DNA from: Emydura subglobosa
Lineage: Eukaryota > Chordata > Testudines > Chelidae
Assembly (NCBI GenBank): GCA_007922225.1
Contig: ML679946.1
Span: 95,982,759 to 96,046,758, forward strand
Reading direction: 5' to 3'
DNA length: 64,000 bases
How positions within the stretch are numbered: the first letter of the stretch is position 1; every line of letters begins with the position of its first letter. Shown here one piece after another: positions 1-12,259 of the stretch. The position numbers were made by a program, and so were the translations under genes. The notes beneath the pieces were generated by a model. That model was not told where the DNA came from. It worked only from the letters and a program-made list of their open reading frames with translations, and did no database searches.

Positions 1-21
1 GTCCTTCCCTTGTTTGAAATA

Positions 22-285
22 GGCTATGTCTTCACTGCAGAAGAAACACGAGTTATCTGCACTCAAGTTAACTCACCTCAAGTGAGAGCAGCCACACTGA
101 AATAACATGAGTAGCACAGAGCAATTGTGTTAGCTACTATTCAAGTTGTGCTAACCACCGACAGGCTGACAGCCTGAGTTAAATTCATCACCACACTCAA
201 GTTAAGGGTCTGTGTTTGGACAGGACTTAAGTTAGGGGCAACACTAGAGTTATAACTCAAGTTAACTCTGCAGTGAAGGCAAGCC
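22..285. mobile_element. Non-autonomous MITE, Harbinger-like ends
   Basis: The two ends are inverted repeats: GGCTATGTCTTCACTGCAG on the left, and on the right the complement of GGCTTGCCTTCACTGCAGAG. The interior repeats variants of ACTCAAGTTA in both orientations. There is no coding capacity. The terminal motif resembles that of the Harbinger copies at 3698 and 46305, so the class is inferred from the ends. No clear 3-bp target duplication is visible. Confidence 0.6.
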
Positions 286-2458
286 TGTAGCCGGAGGGAA
301 TACTGGAATCCAACAGACTATGAAGAAAGACAGTATGAGGGGATTAAAAAGGATGCATGTTAGAGGCATGTTGGAGGGAATTCACAGAAAGGAATTGTTG
401 TGGCACGTTCTAATCCCAACTGTGCCCCCATCAACTTGTATGACTTTTGGGCAACCTGCTTGAAACCAAATTTTCCAAAGGTGGCCTGTAAATTTTGCTT
501 GTCTTCTTTTTTGGATGTACCTCTGAGAAATCTGACATTGTACAGGTATGTGCAGCTTGCCTGGAACTGTGTCCATGGATATGGAATCTGATTCTTGTCA
601 GAAACTGGAATTCAGATGATGTTGTTCCCTATTAGTGTTATAAGACCTGAAGGTTTTTTTTCCAGATTTAACTGGTACAATTATTGTATTCTTTACTGAG
701 CTACTATGGCAGCCTGGCATGTCAGCACTAAAGGCATTTTAGAAATGTAAGTGTAATGTATTGATTAAAAAGACAAGTCCCAAGAACAATTTATCAGTTT
801 AAATGCTCTTTAAAAGCAGCAACCTTTATTCTTGTGTTGAGCACTATAGCGCTAAATTAAAAAAACAAACAAACAAAAAAACAGCTCACTAATCCCTGGA
901 AACAGACCATATTATTTATTTAGTCTGGAGACATTTTAAAATGTGCATCCAATTCAATACCTGGGGCTCTGTCCTCAGTGCAAGTTCCTGCTCTGCTGGA
1001 GAAAGCTGTCCTGAAGGCACAGACAAGGATTTATCCTGACCAAAGGGAATTGTAGGGTTGCACAAAGCTGGTGTAACCATTTCTACACCACCGGCAACCT
1101 CCCTTCTCTGCACAGGGTGCATAGAGAATGGACAGGGGCCTTTCTGGGTGGTGGCCTACACAGTTGTCTACAAGATCCTTGGCCATTGCAGCTGCTGGAT
1201 GCTGACAGCATAATTTAGAGCAGGTGGACGGCTGCTCTAAATTACACTGGGGATTGTTTCAGTCTCAACTGAGCCAGGATCATGGAACAGAAAGATGGCC
1301 TAGTGCCACCTTCCCCCTCCCCCCCCCCACTTATAATTCAGTTATTTTCTAAAGAAAGGTACATTTTCATTAGCTGATATGACCATTAAAACAGGTTGAT
1401 TTACAACGAAATAGAACCATTACACTAGATTTGGTGTGCTATCTAGGAAGGCACATTATAACTATGTACATTTATTTAAGCAATTATACAGCTTAATATT
1501 TTCAGATTCTTATTAACTGTATATTTTAGTAAGTTAGAAAATGGCAATCGATATATTGCTTATTTACTAGGTAATTAACTTTTTGCTCAGATGGTAATTC
1601 AAATTTAATTAAACACACAAAACAGCTTATAAAATTTATTTTTATTAAATGAAACAACCCTAAGCATTTTGGATACATAAACTTCTCTTATCAAAACATG
1701 TATCACATTTACAACTAACAGTTTATTAAAGGAACAGAGGGATTAACTGTAGTCAGTGAATTAAATTGATTATTTCTGGTCAGCCTGGGAAAATTTTCAA
1801 ATACACTTAAGTCAAAGTAATTGGAGCTTAAGTTCTTACTCGCCTAAGTCTCAAAAAGAAAAAACATTATAATTTAAATGACAAAGTCAAAAAACTCCCA
1901 ATTAAAATTAAAAAAATTGATTTGATGTTAAAAAAAACATTGATTTGAATCCTCCCTTTTCTTCATTCCTTTTCTGAACTGGGTCAGCTTGGCACAGCTT
2001 AGGACTGAACCCCTGGTATGTGGGAGAATGGGCAAAGATACTCCGCTTCTTGGGTGTGTGTGAGTGTCACTGCCATTGGAAGAGAAAACCTTTAAATTGA
2101 GTAGCAGCAGCAGGGGTCAATTTCTTTAAGTTACATCCTCATGACAAGAACGTTGCATACTGACCTTTTCCATTATTAAAAGGTGCTCTGTACAACAGCT
2201 CCCATCACAGTATCTGTACACACTGTACAGTGTGCTGAAAAGCCAATACCTATACTTTTTATTAGGGTGCTGCACAAAACCGCCCCCACCACACAGATAT
2301 AAGGGGCTTATCCTAGTTGATTTTGGACATGTAATTTTACGGTGTAACTGAGAACAAGGATGTAAAGAGAGAATTTCTCTCCCAAAGATTTTACAGTCTA
2401 CACTGATGACAGACAGAGGAGGAATTATACTCCACATTTTACTGATCATTTTTACCCA
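286..2458. other. No gene seen; unique, partly AT-rich DNA
   Basis: Short open frames occur here but show no recognisable domain. The stretch from about 1340 to 1940 is strongly AT-rich. A C-run lies at about 1316-1328. I see no repeat family that I can name. Confidence 0.5.
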
Positions 2459-2895
2459 TTTTAGGGGGCTGGATCACATGACTTACGAGGAGAGGCTGAG
2501 GGAACTAGGCTTGTTTAGTCTGCAGAGGAGAAGAATGAGGGGGGATTTGATAGCAGACTTTAACTACCTGAAAGAGGTTCTCAGGGAGGATGGAGCTAGG
2601 CTGTTCTCAGCGGTGGTAGATGACAGAACTAGGAGCAATGGTCTCAAGTTGCAGTGGGGGTGGTCTAGGTTAGATATTAGGAAAAAATTTTCTCTAGGAG
2701 GGTGGTGAAGCAGTGGAATGGGTTACCTAGGGAAGGTGGTGGAATCTCCATCCTTAGAGGTTCTTAAGGTGCTGCTTGACAAAGCCTTGGTTGGGATGGT
2801 TTAGTTGGGATTGGTCCTGCTTTGGGCAGGGGGTTGGACTAGATGATCTCTTATGGTACCTTCCAATCCTAACCTTCTATAATTCTATAATGCTA
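2459..2895 (+). mobile_element. CR1 LINE, 3' end fragment
   Basis: The translated stretch from about 2475 to 2700 matches the conserved C-terminal tail of CR1 ORF2: a [24 protein letters not shown] segment, then [11 protein letters not shown], then a [15 protein letters not shown] motif. It ends in a short 3' untranslated region and the family's terminal ATTCTATAATTCTATAA-like repeat at about 2876-2895. It is 5'-truncated, as is usual for CR1. The reading frame shifts near 2700. It is sense on the plus strand. Confidence 0.88.
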
Positions 2896-3010
2896 TGATA
2901 GAGAATGGAGACCGGTTAAATGACTTGCCAAGGACACAAATTGGGGAAGAGGCAGGAATTGAAGCCAGACCTAATTCAGTGCTTTTAGAAGACCATACTT
3001 CTGGTTTAAT
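2896..3010 (+). repeat. MIR-like SINE remnant
   Basis: The text GGTTAAATGACTTGCCAAGG followed by GGCAGGAATTGAAGCCAG resembles the conserved core of MIR SINEs. It directly abuts the CR1 3' end. It is old and diverged, and recognised only from the core. Confidence 0.5.
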
Positions 3011-3636
3011 CCTCTGTTCTGGTCAGTTTTACTCAGAGGTGGAGTTCAAATCCTACGTATTTCAGTTAATTCTTTATGATTAGCAGGCCCTCCAAATTCC
3101 AGTGATAATGTACCCTTTTCTGCATTTGACCTAAAGCAGCCCTAGTAATGCTCTGTCGGGGTTAATCCTGTTATTTTTACTCATGCTACACTCCCCCCTA
3201 AATCAGTGGGGATACTCTCGGCAGGGATGGAGCTCTCATATATATGGTGTCTTAATATTGCTCACTGGATGCATACCTCCGAAATCTGTCGCAAGGGATA
3301 GGAGTTTTCTAAAGTCCACCTTGTCCAGAGTGGTAATTTGTACACGTTGCAAGTGATAGGCGGGAGACATTGACACCTCATCCACAGTTATGAATAGGTA
3401 ATTGTGGGCTTTAAAAAAAAAAAAAAAAAAAGTGGGGGTCGGTGGGTCGGTAGTCAAAGAAGATGGAAGAGACAGGCAAGTGTCCGTGACAAAGCTAAGA
3501 TATTTGGGCCCCGAAGCATGAAGTGCTGTAAAAACACATAGCAGGAAATACATCCTGCTCCCAAGAGCTTAAATGTAAATAGATAAGACAGAAGTATTGT
3601 TATATCTGATTTACAACTGGGGAACTAAGATACCGT
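3011..3636. other. No gene seen; poly-A run at 3413-3431
   Basis: This is unique DNA with a 19-bp A-run at 3413-3431 followed by G-rich sequence. No coding or repeat family was recognised. Confidence 0.5.
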
Positions 3637-3697
3637 GGGCATGTCTGCACTACGATAAAAAACCCACAGCACCAAGCCTCAGAGATCAGGTGCCTCA

Positions 3698-5924
3698 GAC
3701 TATGTCTACGCTGCGAAGTGAAGTCTATTTAATTTCAGTCGACATCCAGCCACCCCACTAATGAAGTTGGCTGGGTGTGATCCCACCACGCTCATTGCGT
3801 TGGGGGAGTTCGTCCTCTTCAGTCGCTCTTGTATCGATGAATAGAGCAGTGCAGTGTGATTACCTATCCCACAGTGCTACTAGCCACAGGGGCTTCTGGG
3901 AAGGTCTTCTGCCTCCCTCGCTAAAGTTATCTCCCTCCCCCACCCGACATCAACAGCAAACAAACCAATACTTTTTCACACGTGTTTTCAAAACTCTGGC
4001 TCAGCTGTGCGTACGCCATTGCCCAAGAAGTATGGAATACGCTCAGCTCTGCACTCTCATTATGAGCGTTACAAACACCTTGTGACTTAATCTGCAGTAT
4101 TTCCAGGGCCAAGAGAGGACCCGCGGCATAGAAAATCGCAATGTTACTCAAGCAGCCCTGCTCCAAGCCGTAGAACGAAACAATTCCCGGTTGCTGCTGG
4201 CTGTCATACAACAGCTGTACACTGTGCAGTGCCGTTTCTGGTTCCTGGAAACAAGCACTGACTGGTGGGATTGCATCGTTATGAAGATATGGGATGACTA
4301 ACAGCTGCTGCAGAACTTTTGGATGTGTAAGGCCACTAGCCAGGAACTTTGCACAGAGCTTTCCCCAGCCCTGAAGCACAGGAATACTAATGTGAGACCT
4401 GCTCTGGCAATGGAGAAGCTAGTGGTCATGATTCTGTGGAAGCTAGCAACGCCAGACTGCTACTGGTCAGTTGGGAATCAATTCGGAGTCGGTAAATCCA
4501 CCTTGGGAGCTGCTGTGATGCAAGTGTGCAGGGCCATTAATAGACTTCTGCTAAGAAGGGTAGTGACTGTGGGAAACATGCCGGACATAGTGGATGATTT
4601 TGCTGAGATGAGTTCCCTAACTGTGGTGGGGAAATAGATGGCACGCATATCCCTATCTTAGCACCAGACCACCTTCCCAAAGAGAACATAAACCAAAAGG
4701 GATATTTTTCCATGGTGTTGCAAGCACTGGTGGATCACAGGGGGGGGTTTCACCGACATCAACATGAGATGTTTGGGAAAGGTGCATGGCATATGCATCT
4801 TTAGGAACTCAGGTCTGTTCAATAAGATGCAGGAGGGCACTTTCTTCCCTGACCAAAAAATAAACATTGGGGATGTTGAAATGTCCATAGTGATCGTGGG
4901 AGACCCAGCCTACCCCTGGCTCCCACGGCTCATGAAACCATACACCGGGCACATGGACAGCGATAAGGAGCGGTTCAGTAATAGGCGGAACCGTACGGAA
5001 TAGTGGTGGAATGTACTTTTGGACGTTTAAGGTTCGTTAGTGTACTTTGCTCACTAGGTTGGACGTCAGTGAAAGAAATATCCCCATTGTTATCACTGCC
5101 TGCTACGTGCTCCATAAATGTCTCTGAGCCAAAGGGAGAGAAGTTTCCACTGGGTTGGGTCATGGTTGCAGCCAGCTTGATACCAGTGCAGCAAGAGCCC
5201 ACCGAGGAGCTCTGTGCCTTAGGGAGCCATGGAAAACCCGTTTCTGTAATGAGCCCCAGTGATGAGTGCCATTTATCTGAGCTGTGCCTTCCGATACCAC
5301 CCCCTCCATGGCATCGGTGTCCCTGCATCTCTTCTTCCCACGAAGCTCTTCTGTTTGTAATTAATAAAGTGTACAATAATAAACATTTTATTGTTTTATT
5401 GCACACCCGTGACGGTAAAGGGAAAGGAAAATAATGCATCTCTGAATAACCTTTGAAATAAAAGTGGGAGGAGAGAAATAAATGCGGCTTGTCTGTGCAC
5501 GCACCGAAGCCTGGACATTGACAGGTTTTAAAATGGCCGCCTTCTCTTCCTACTAACCTCCCACGGCATTGGGTGGAGCACATACTGCACCCAGCCCACA
5601 CTCCTCCTGGAAGGATTGGGGTTGTGGGATTGAGAACAGAGCAATTGTTGCTGGGCTGCAGCGGGAGTCTACCCTGAAAACAATCTCCAGCGCAGTCACA
5701 GCAGAGCATTATGGGACACCTCCTGGATGCCAATGATGTTGATTTACGCAACGCTCTGCCTTTACTGCCACTCAGTCGACCCATCTGCTTCCATTTTAGC
5801 ACTGCGCCTCTCGCAGAGGGAGATTAATTAAGTCGATCTTTCTGGTGAGTTAGGTCGGTGGAAGGGACCTGGCAGTGGAGACGCATACATTATGTGGACC
5901 TAACTCCGCAGTGTAAACCAGCCC
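3698..5924 (+). mobile_element. PIF/Harbinger transposon, internally deleted
   Basis: The left end GACTATGTCTACGCTGCG pairs with the complement of the right end (GGGCTGGTTTACACTGCGG). A direct TCA at 3695-3697 and 5925-5927 is the 3-bp TNA-type duplication expected of Harbinger. The transposase remains read on the plus strand. The minus-strand Myb-like gene present in the longer copy at 46305-50340 is almost entirely missing, with only a C-terminal trace around 5460-5620. At 2.2 kb against 4.0 kb this is an internal deletion derivative. Confidence 0.85.
4128..5220 (+). pseudogene. Harbinger DDE transposase, broken
   Basis: This is a relic of the nuclease that cuts and moves Harbinger elements. 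Compared with the copy at 46725, the start codon is ATA (4128-4130). A stretch from 4323 to 4637 encodes the helix-turn-helix part (VGNQFGVGKSTLGAAV). The first catalytic block IDGTHIPI lies at about 4634-4657 in another frame. The block with GDPAYPWLPRLMKPYTGH is at about 4899-4950. The last block, VECTFGRLRF, begins near 5003 after a stop. The remains therefore lie in several frames and no functional protein is possible. The family is related to vertebrate HARBI1. Domain identity is clear; exact boundaries are approximate. Confidence 0.85.
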
Positions 5925-6144
5925 TCAGGCTCATGGAGCTCGGAGCTAAAAATATCAGTAGAGATGTTCGGGCTTGGACTGGAGCCTGGGCTCTGGGAAT
6001 TCAGCCCCAACCCTGCCCCAGTGCCTGCGCTCCAGCCCTTGCCCTGACATCTACACTGCAATGTTATAGCCCCAGGAGCCCAAGTCAGCTGACCCACGCA
6101 AGTGGCAGCCATACTGTGGGTCCTACTGTAGCCTAGATATACCC

Positions 6145-8401
6145 AGAGAGATGAACCGGCTTGCCGAGTCATACAAAGTCTGTGGCAGATCTGATTTATA
6201 CCCAGATATCCCAAGTCCCTGTCCAGTGCCTTAACTGCAAGATTTTTCTTTCTCTCTAATAAAACCCACATACCACAAGCAGATTTGTAGCAAATATCCT
6301 CCTTGCTTTCCAGACTTTGACTTTGCCATGCAATTTCTCCTCTAGCCAAGGGAATTCAAGTACACAATGAGTAATTACACTAGCATAATTCTTTGTTTGC
6401 ATTTGGATGTGGATGCAAAAAAAAAATGCAAGCCCAAGTTTTGTTAGACAGCAAAATATTTTTAAAGGGCTTCTGTGGCCCATCTAAGTGACAAAAGGAC
6501 ACTCCTAATAGCAGCACCTACAGAAACCAAGGATTCACCACCTTCTGCCCAAGGTACATTTCTTTGATGTTGCTTTCTCTAACATAAACATAGAGCAGCG
6601 TGCAGCATAAGTACATATTGTTTGGGAATTTCAAAACAAAATTGTAAGACATTCCACTGCACACACTTCTCCCACTGGGGAGAAGCCAAGAGAACAAATA
6701 TGTGGCAGATGTTGCTTAATGAAATGCATTACTAGAAGGTGCTCAAATACTGGAGCAATGAGTGCAATATGAGAACCTTTATAGAATAAAATAGCAACTG
6801 ACTTGCTAGACGGACAAGCAAAGCAGGTTTGTAGGTTTCTGAGAGCAATGACTAAATTAAAATGATGTATCTGAATATGTCTGATTCTATTATGAGGTCT
6901 TAGCTAAGGTGTCTAATCACAATAGGATTGTATTATTGTGGACTGGGAGTTCCAACTCCATCATACCTCTTTGTGACTTAGCATGTAGGACCACAGATTG
7001 CATGTACGGCTCAGAAATTGAAAGTTATATAGACATATGCCTCAAATATAGGCAGATCAATCTCTTATTTATCACATTAAGAAATGGAATGTATTGCACT
7101 TCCTCATTTTTCAACATAGATTAATGTATTCCAGGTTGAAAGAAAACATTGCTGCTTTTCTTTTGCAATAAATTGTCTTCTCCAGGATGTTATGGTCCTT
7201 TTATTATGGGGCTAAATTGTATGTAAGCGGGTGCAAATCCATTGACCAAATCTGTTCTGAATTTGGCCCATATTGCCTGTCTAATTGTGGACTAGAGAAG
7301 AAAGCAGTGGGTCCAACAGTAATTCTTTCACAAAATCACATATCCTCATCCCTAGATATACATCAGGCCCATTTACTAATGGCTTAAAAAATAATTTCAT
7401 TTGTGTGCATCACACCAGGCATTAAGACTCTTCACTCTGTATTTCCTTTCAACTTAGTCCTGTTGTAAATAGTTTTACAGCATAGCTGAAGAATTCTTCA
7501 TTGCAAGATTCAGTCTTTTGCTAACTGACAAAATACTCTCTTATATAACAATTATAAAGGTACTCTAATGAAACAAAAAGATACTCTAATGAAGAGTGAG
7601 TGGCCAGATATTTAAGAAATGAATAAACAGATTATTTTTAAAAAGTTTCGGTTAAAGCAGAGAAAATATCCACTGAAGGGAGGGCAGGGTGCTGAGATTT
7701 CTCTCTTGCTTTTGCTCTGTCTGTGTTGTCATACTACTTTTCACACGTTGGTTACGTTGACTCCATCTATCTTCTGTGCCACAAGCTTCTGAGAATTGCA
7801 GTCTTGGATCAAGAACCCTATGCTCCTTTCTACAAGAAGGTGCAGAGAGGAACAAACGGAAGTAAGATATGGCCAAAACAAAGTTTTCCTCAATACCAGT
7901 GAAGGCGTAAAGATTAAAAAACAATTTTACATAACTGGGAACAAGAAAAAATATCATCGCTCCCCAAACAACAGACTGTTGTCAAAGACTCCAGCAAGTG
8001 GCAAGTGTTAAAGCATTTTAAATATTGAGAGATGAACTTGCTTGCATTTACTTACCTTGAAGGGAAAAATCTCTACTTCAGCACAATCTTTCAAACTATT
8101 CACTATTTGAAATACAGTGCGCCTAAAATGACCTACCATAACACAATGAAAGACAACTGTTATTAAATGCAGCTAATCTTACATTTATGTAGCATCTTTT
8201 ATCTCAGAGTACCTTACTGACTGCAATACTGATATTCTGTCTATGCTGCCGTAGAACTAGAAGGCTTATTTTCTTCTCTCTTATACCAGTTTTACAGAAA
8301 TGTCTGCCAACTTGAATGACTTCCTGCTTTACACTACAAATCCTCCTGATTTATACTACAGTAAATGAAAGGAGAAACGCACAGAACCATAAGTACACAC
8401 A
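6145..8401. other. No gene seen; AT-rich unique DNA
   Basis: Only short open frames without domains are present. A short direct duplication of ACTCTAATGAA occurs at about 7560-7592. No transposon ends were recognised. The stretch 6540-7650 is AT-rich and could hold conserved non-coding sequence, but this cannot be tested here. Confidence 0.45.
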
Positions 8402-8410
8402 ATTAATATA

Positions 8411-8535
8411 TTCCAGACGGGTAGCCGTATTGGTCTGTTTTTAGCATCCGACGAAGTGGGTTTCTGCCCATGACAGCTTATGGCCAGATAAATTTGTTAG
8501 TCTTTCAGGTGCCACAGGACTCTCGCTGTTTTACT
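8411..8535. repeat. Fold-back SINE-like repeat, rearranged copy
   Basis: The head CCAGACGGGTAGCCGTATTG matches the head of the element at 26975. It is followed by the body in the opposite orientation (CCGACGAAGTGGG, then AGCTTATG, TTGTTAGTC and GTGCCACAGGACTCT). The flanks carry a near-identical 9-bp direct repeat, ATTAATATA at 8402-8410 and ATTAACATA at 8536-8544. This head-plus-inverted-body arrangement resembles 5' inversion during LINE-driven insertion. Confidence 0.6.
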
Positions 8536-8544
8536 ATTAACATA

Positions 8545-10559
8545 GTCAATTTTTAAAAAGAGATACTTTAAAGTAGCCTCAGGCACTAACACTGGTCCCC
8601 TCAAATCCCCCTGCCAGTTTTTGTGGTAATAACATTTTTAAAAAAAAATTAAGTGTTATTCGCCCCTGTTGATGCGTGGGAAAAACATACAGGCAGTTGG
8701 GACAACTTACTGTGCAGGAAAGCAGTTAAGTTGACTAGGCACAAAGTGTCATCAAAAGCACAAAGTGCACAAACAAAAAAGAACTGTATTTTCCCGTTCT
8801 CATGCCCTTCATGTGATCTTAGAGGCTCCTAACAGCAGCAAGATTAAAAAAAATAAATTTCAAATAGGTGGGGCAGGGTTATTTGTTGTTAACTGTTATC
8901 CCATTATGCAGGGTTTCACTAGGTGTGTAGACCGAGACTTTGTCGTCACTGACACAAAGGTGTTTTTTTCTAAACCCTGTGATAAACTGCGATAGTTCTC
9001 ACTATAAAATCCTCAAGAACCACTTGTGTTTACTTTGAGGTAGCGGGGTGAGGCAGCACCAGTCCCCTAACCCTGGTTGACCATGTTAAGTTTACCTCAC
9101 GTAAAACTGGCTATGACACTGGGCTTGTCTCCATGTGGAAGTTAACTAAACTATTCCACAGTAACTCTCCAGATGGATGCTCTTATTCCAGAATAACAGT
9201 GATATTCCAAAATAATCATGGTGCTGTAAATTCATACCCTACCTTATTCCAGAATAAGTTCCCCACGGAGGCATTTTTTCTTCATTGAAACCAAGAGGGT
9301 TTTTAGTTTTGTTTTTAAATGCAGCAGTTATCCAGCTGTAGTGTCCAGGGTAAACTGGCCAAGCCAGGGGTGGGGGTAAGCAGTATAGTGCTGACCGAAC
9401 CTATCAACCTCTTGGTGAAAGCTACCAGTGTCTTGTCTCCACTTGGGATTTTACAGAAGGATAGCTATTGTGTGTTTGTTATCTTCCTGTAAAAAGTGGA
9501 AAACCACCTGCATATCAGTGAATCTCAGTCTAAGACCACGTCACATCTAGGAATGTGTCACTCACGCCTCTTTGCCTCCTCCCCGCCATCCTCAGTGCCC
9601 AGCTAAACAGTTTATATTTTTGTTTAAACACTAAAGTTTTCAGGCCAGTGTAGAAAGGTCTCCAGTGCAGTCATTTCTGCAGACGGCCAGCCAAAAGCAT
9701 AATAGTGTGCTTTTGGGGGAAGGTTTGGCAAAGTACACCAAGATTTTTCTAGTGTTGTCACAGTTCAATAGGGACAATACAACATCCTACGGCTCCTGGC
9801 TCACCAACTTCTGAGTGTTGGATCAGGTCCTATAAACTGGATAGTGTTCAGTTTACCTCAGTAGACTTGGATTGACATGGCTAGTGCATGAACTTGTGGT
9901 TTCATCAAGTCAATATTTCAAGTAGGTATTTCAAAGCAGATGCTTAACACAAAGCTACCCCTTCGGCTACTTGTATTTGAAAAATACAAAGTAGTAGTCG
10001 GCTAATTACATGTGCTGCAGACTGTCAGGAGGCAGGAAATGTACAGTTAAAGGTGACTCCATCTTTATCTTATGTCATAGTACAAACACTAATATGAAGG
10101 AGCCCATTATTCAATCTAAGAGGAAGTGTCACTCTAACTTTGCATTTCCTGTCTTTTTTCCACTGAAGTTTATTTTCCCCTTTAAAGAGCATTTTTAGAG
10201 TTTATAAAAAATTGACTAAAAAATAAGAGATTTGTCACTCTGCCAATCTCTCGCCCTCCCCCTCTCTCTTAAATATATAATTAGGTTGTTTTTCCCCTTT
10301 AAAATGTGTGTCCCATGTGACACTGGTAGACCAGCCGTTCCTTGCCAAGGCTGTAGACATCAGCTGAGCACTAACAAATTCATAGCTGGAAACCAGACCA
10401 GCTCACCTCTATGTTAGTATTGTTCAAGGTGGGTGTTAGACTCGTAAGGATGCATTTAGTGTTTCGACTCTATAAAATACTTGTAAGTTCCTGCCTTCAT
10501 TAATCGCACTTGTAATGTCTGTATCTCATGTTATAATAATAGGTAAGTTTTGCTTTATA
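8545..10559. other. No gene seen; one MITE-like remnant at 9121-9275
   Basis: The stretch from 9121 starts GGGCTTGTCTCCATGTGG and has repeated TTATTCCAGAATAA motifs like those of the MITE at 22267, so it is probably an old MITE piece. The remainder is unique DNA without recognised genes. Confidence 0.4.
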
Positions 10560-11345
10560 ACTAAAAATGCCTGCTCTGAATTTGTGAGCCCAGCCAGGAA
10601 GAGTAGTTCACATCAAGAAGGACTATTAGAACTAGGTGGAACATTAAGAAACATCTAGATACAAAGGCTAGGTTAATGGCCCTCTCATTATGCACTATGT
10701 TCAAGAAAGCTCCTCCCATTCGCTCACATTCCGGAAGAAGAAAATAAAGATAACTGCATTAAAATTCTTCATCTCTTTGTTGTTTGGACTAGCACAGGGC
10801 TGGAGCTATGAAACAAAAGCAGGAATCCCCAGGGTCAGCCTGGCTTAGCCCTAAAAGTCATGCAATGTGGACAGATTATTATATCACTATCACCTTTTGG
10901 AACCATGATTGTAACTCATTTGTGTGTATATGTCATCTGCTTTAACCTGTAAACAACTCTCATTTATTTTTCCTAGTTAATAAATCCTTAATTTACTATG
11001 GGATTAGCTACAAGCATTGTCTTTGGTTTGAGAACTGAGGTACAAATTGACCTGGGGTAAGTGACTAGTCTCTTGGGATTGGAAGCAACCTGAATATTTT
11101 GTGATCTTTGACGTAAAAGAACGATTTACCACAAAGTTAAGCTTGCCTGGGTGGCAAGACATTGGAATACCCAAAGGGACTATCTGTGACTCCATGGTAC
11201 GACTGGGGGGAGTTCACATTTGTTACTGGATGGGTGAAATCTAAGTATAGAACATTCAGCCAGTTTGGGGTGTCTGCCCTGCTTTTGACAGTCTGCCCTG
11301 AGGTTGGCACTCAAATCATGAACTACTCCAAACAATATGACAGCC
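10560..11345 (+). mobile_element. Probable solo LTR or LTR-derived repeat
   Basis: The stretch has an LTR-like layout: a short region with an AATAAA signal at 10979-10984, followed by a long tail rich in GGGGTAAGTGACTAGTC-like and TGGGTGGCAAGAC text. I associate this with a dispersed sauropsid LTR family. No TATA box, partner LTR or target duplication was found. The assignment relies on recall of the family, so it is tentative, and both boundaries are approximate. Confidence 0.4.
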
Positions 11346-12259
11346 TGTAGGCAAATACACTCTTAAAAGTCCAAATTATGTAGCATATGAACATGAGTCA
11401 TTTCAATATATATGGTACATATGCACACATATTTCTTTAAAATGCATATTAGACACGCACATGAGATTTCTATCAAATAAATATGCATGAATGTCTTTTT
11501 TAATCCTTTAATTGGTTTTAATTTATGCCAAGACTAAAACTGGTCTTGTTAAGGATTTGGAACGTACTTATTGTAGGAAAGAGTCCCAAACACATGTAAT
11601 AAAACATGCACAACAGCTGAATTGTTAACCTCTGACATCAGTTATTTTTACTTCATTTTACTAATGGTGTGCCAAGTTCTATTTTTAAGTGAAAACCATT
11701 TGGGTTAGTATAGTTAACTTGAATTTATATACTGCTTTTCACCCAAAAGGAATCCCAAAACACTGACTTCTGTAACTGATTGTACAAGGTATCATGTCAG
11801 AGAGAGTTTTGAGGGTACCTACCGCAGGATCAGGCCATTGAGAGCATGAACATCGTCAGCTTTACAACTGGAAAAGGCCTGATCATTTTACCATTCAGTA
11901 GAGCAATGTGGCTCATATTTGTATGCCAGTTTTCACCTGAAAATAATCCTTTACAGCAAGAAGGCTGACAAACCTTGAATTAAGCAGTCACTAGTCACTG
12001 ATGTACCAGTAGCATAACTTTTAGAGACACAGCCTCCTGCCCCTCCTCAAACCAGGGAGTTTGTGCAGAGCGATGTGTCTGGCAACCTACCCGGGGCACT
12101 ATACTTCGCAATCTGTTTAACATTAGCTAGCACATCAGTGTGAATCTCTCTTGAGGGGGCGCTTTCAGTGTCAGATTACCTTGAAAGAGTTGTTCGCTGG
12201 ATCACGCTGAAAAACAGAGAGGCGAAGGGCAGAGCAAAACAGACAGCTGCCTGTTCAAA
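11346..12259. other. No gene seen; flank of the CpG island
   Basis: Unique AT-rich sequence that becomes GC-rich toward 12200. No recognised repeats or coding domains. Confidence 0.45.

Larger units (their letters stand above)
3637..6144. mobile_element. Palindromic MITE split by a Harbinger insertion
   Basis: The outer ends are inverted repeats: GGGCATGTCTGCACTACG at 3637 and the complement of GGGTATATCTAGGCTACAG ending at 6144. The pieces are 3637-3697 and 5925-6144. The right piece carries GCTAAAAATATCAGTAGA and, later in inverse orientation, TCTACACTGCAATGTTATAGC, which is the palindromic interior of this MITE type. The 2227-bp Harbinger element sits between the two pieces, flanked by TCA on each side, so the MITE is the older layer. 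Confidence 0.72.

Noticed and set aside
4975..5802. A 275-codon open frame on the minus strand, the longest in the window
   Set aside because: It is antisense to the Harbinger transposase and has no domain. The plus strand carries the recognised catalytic blocks.
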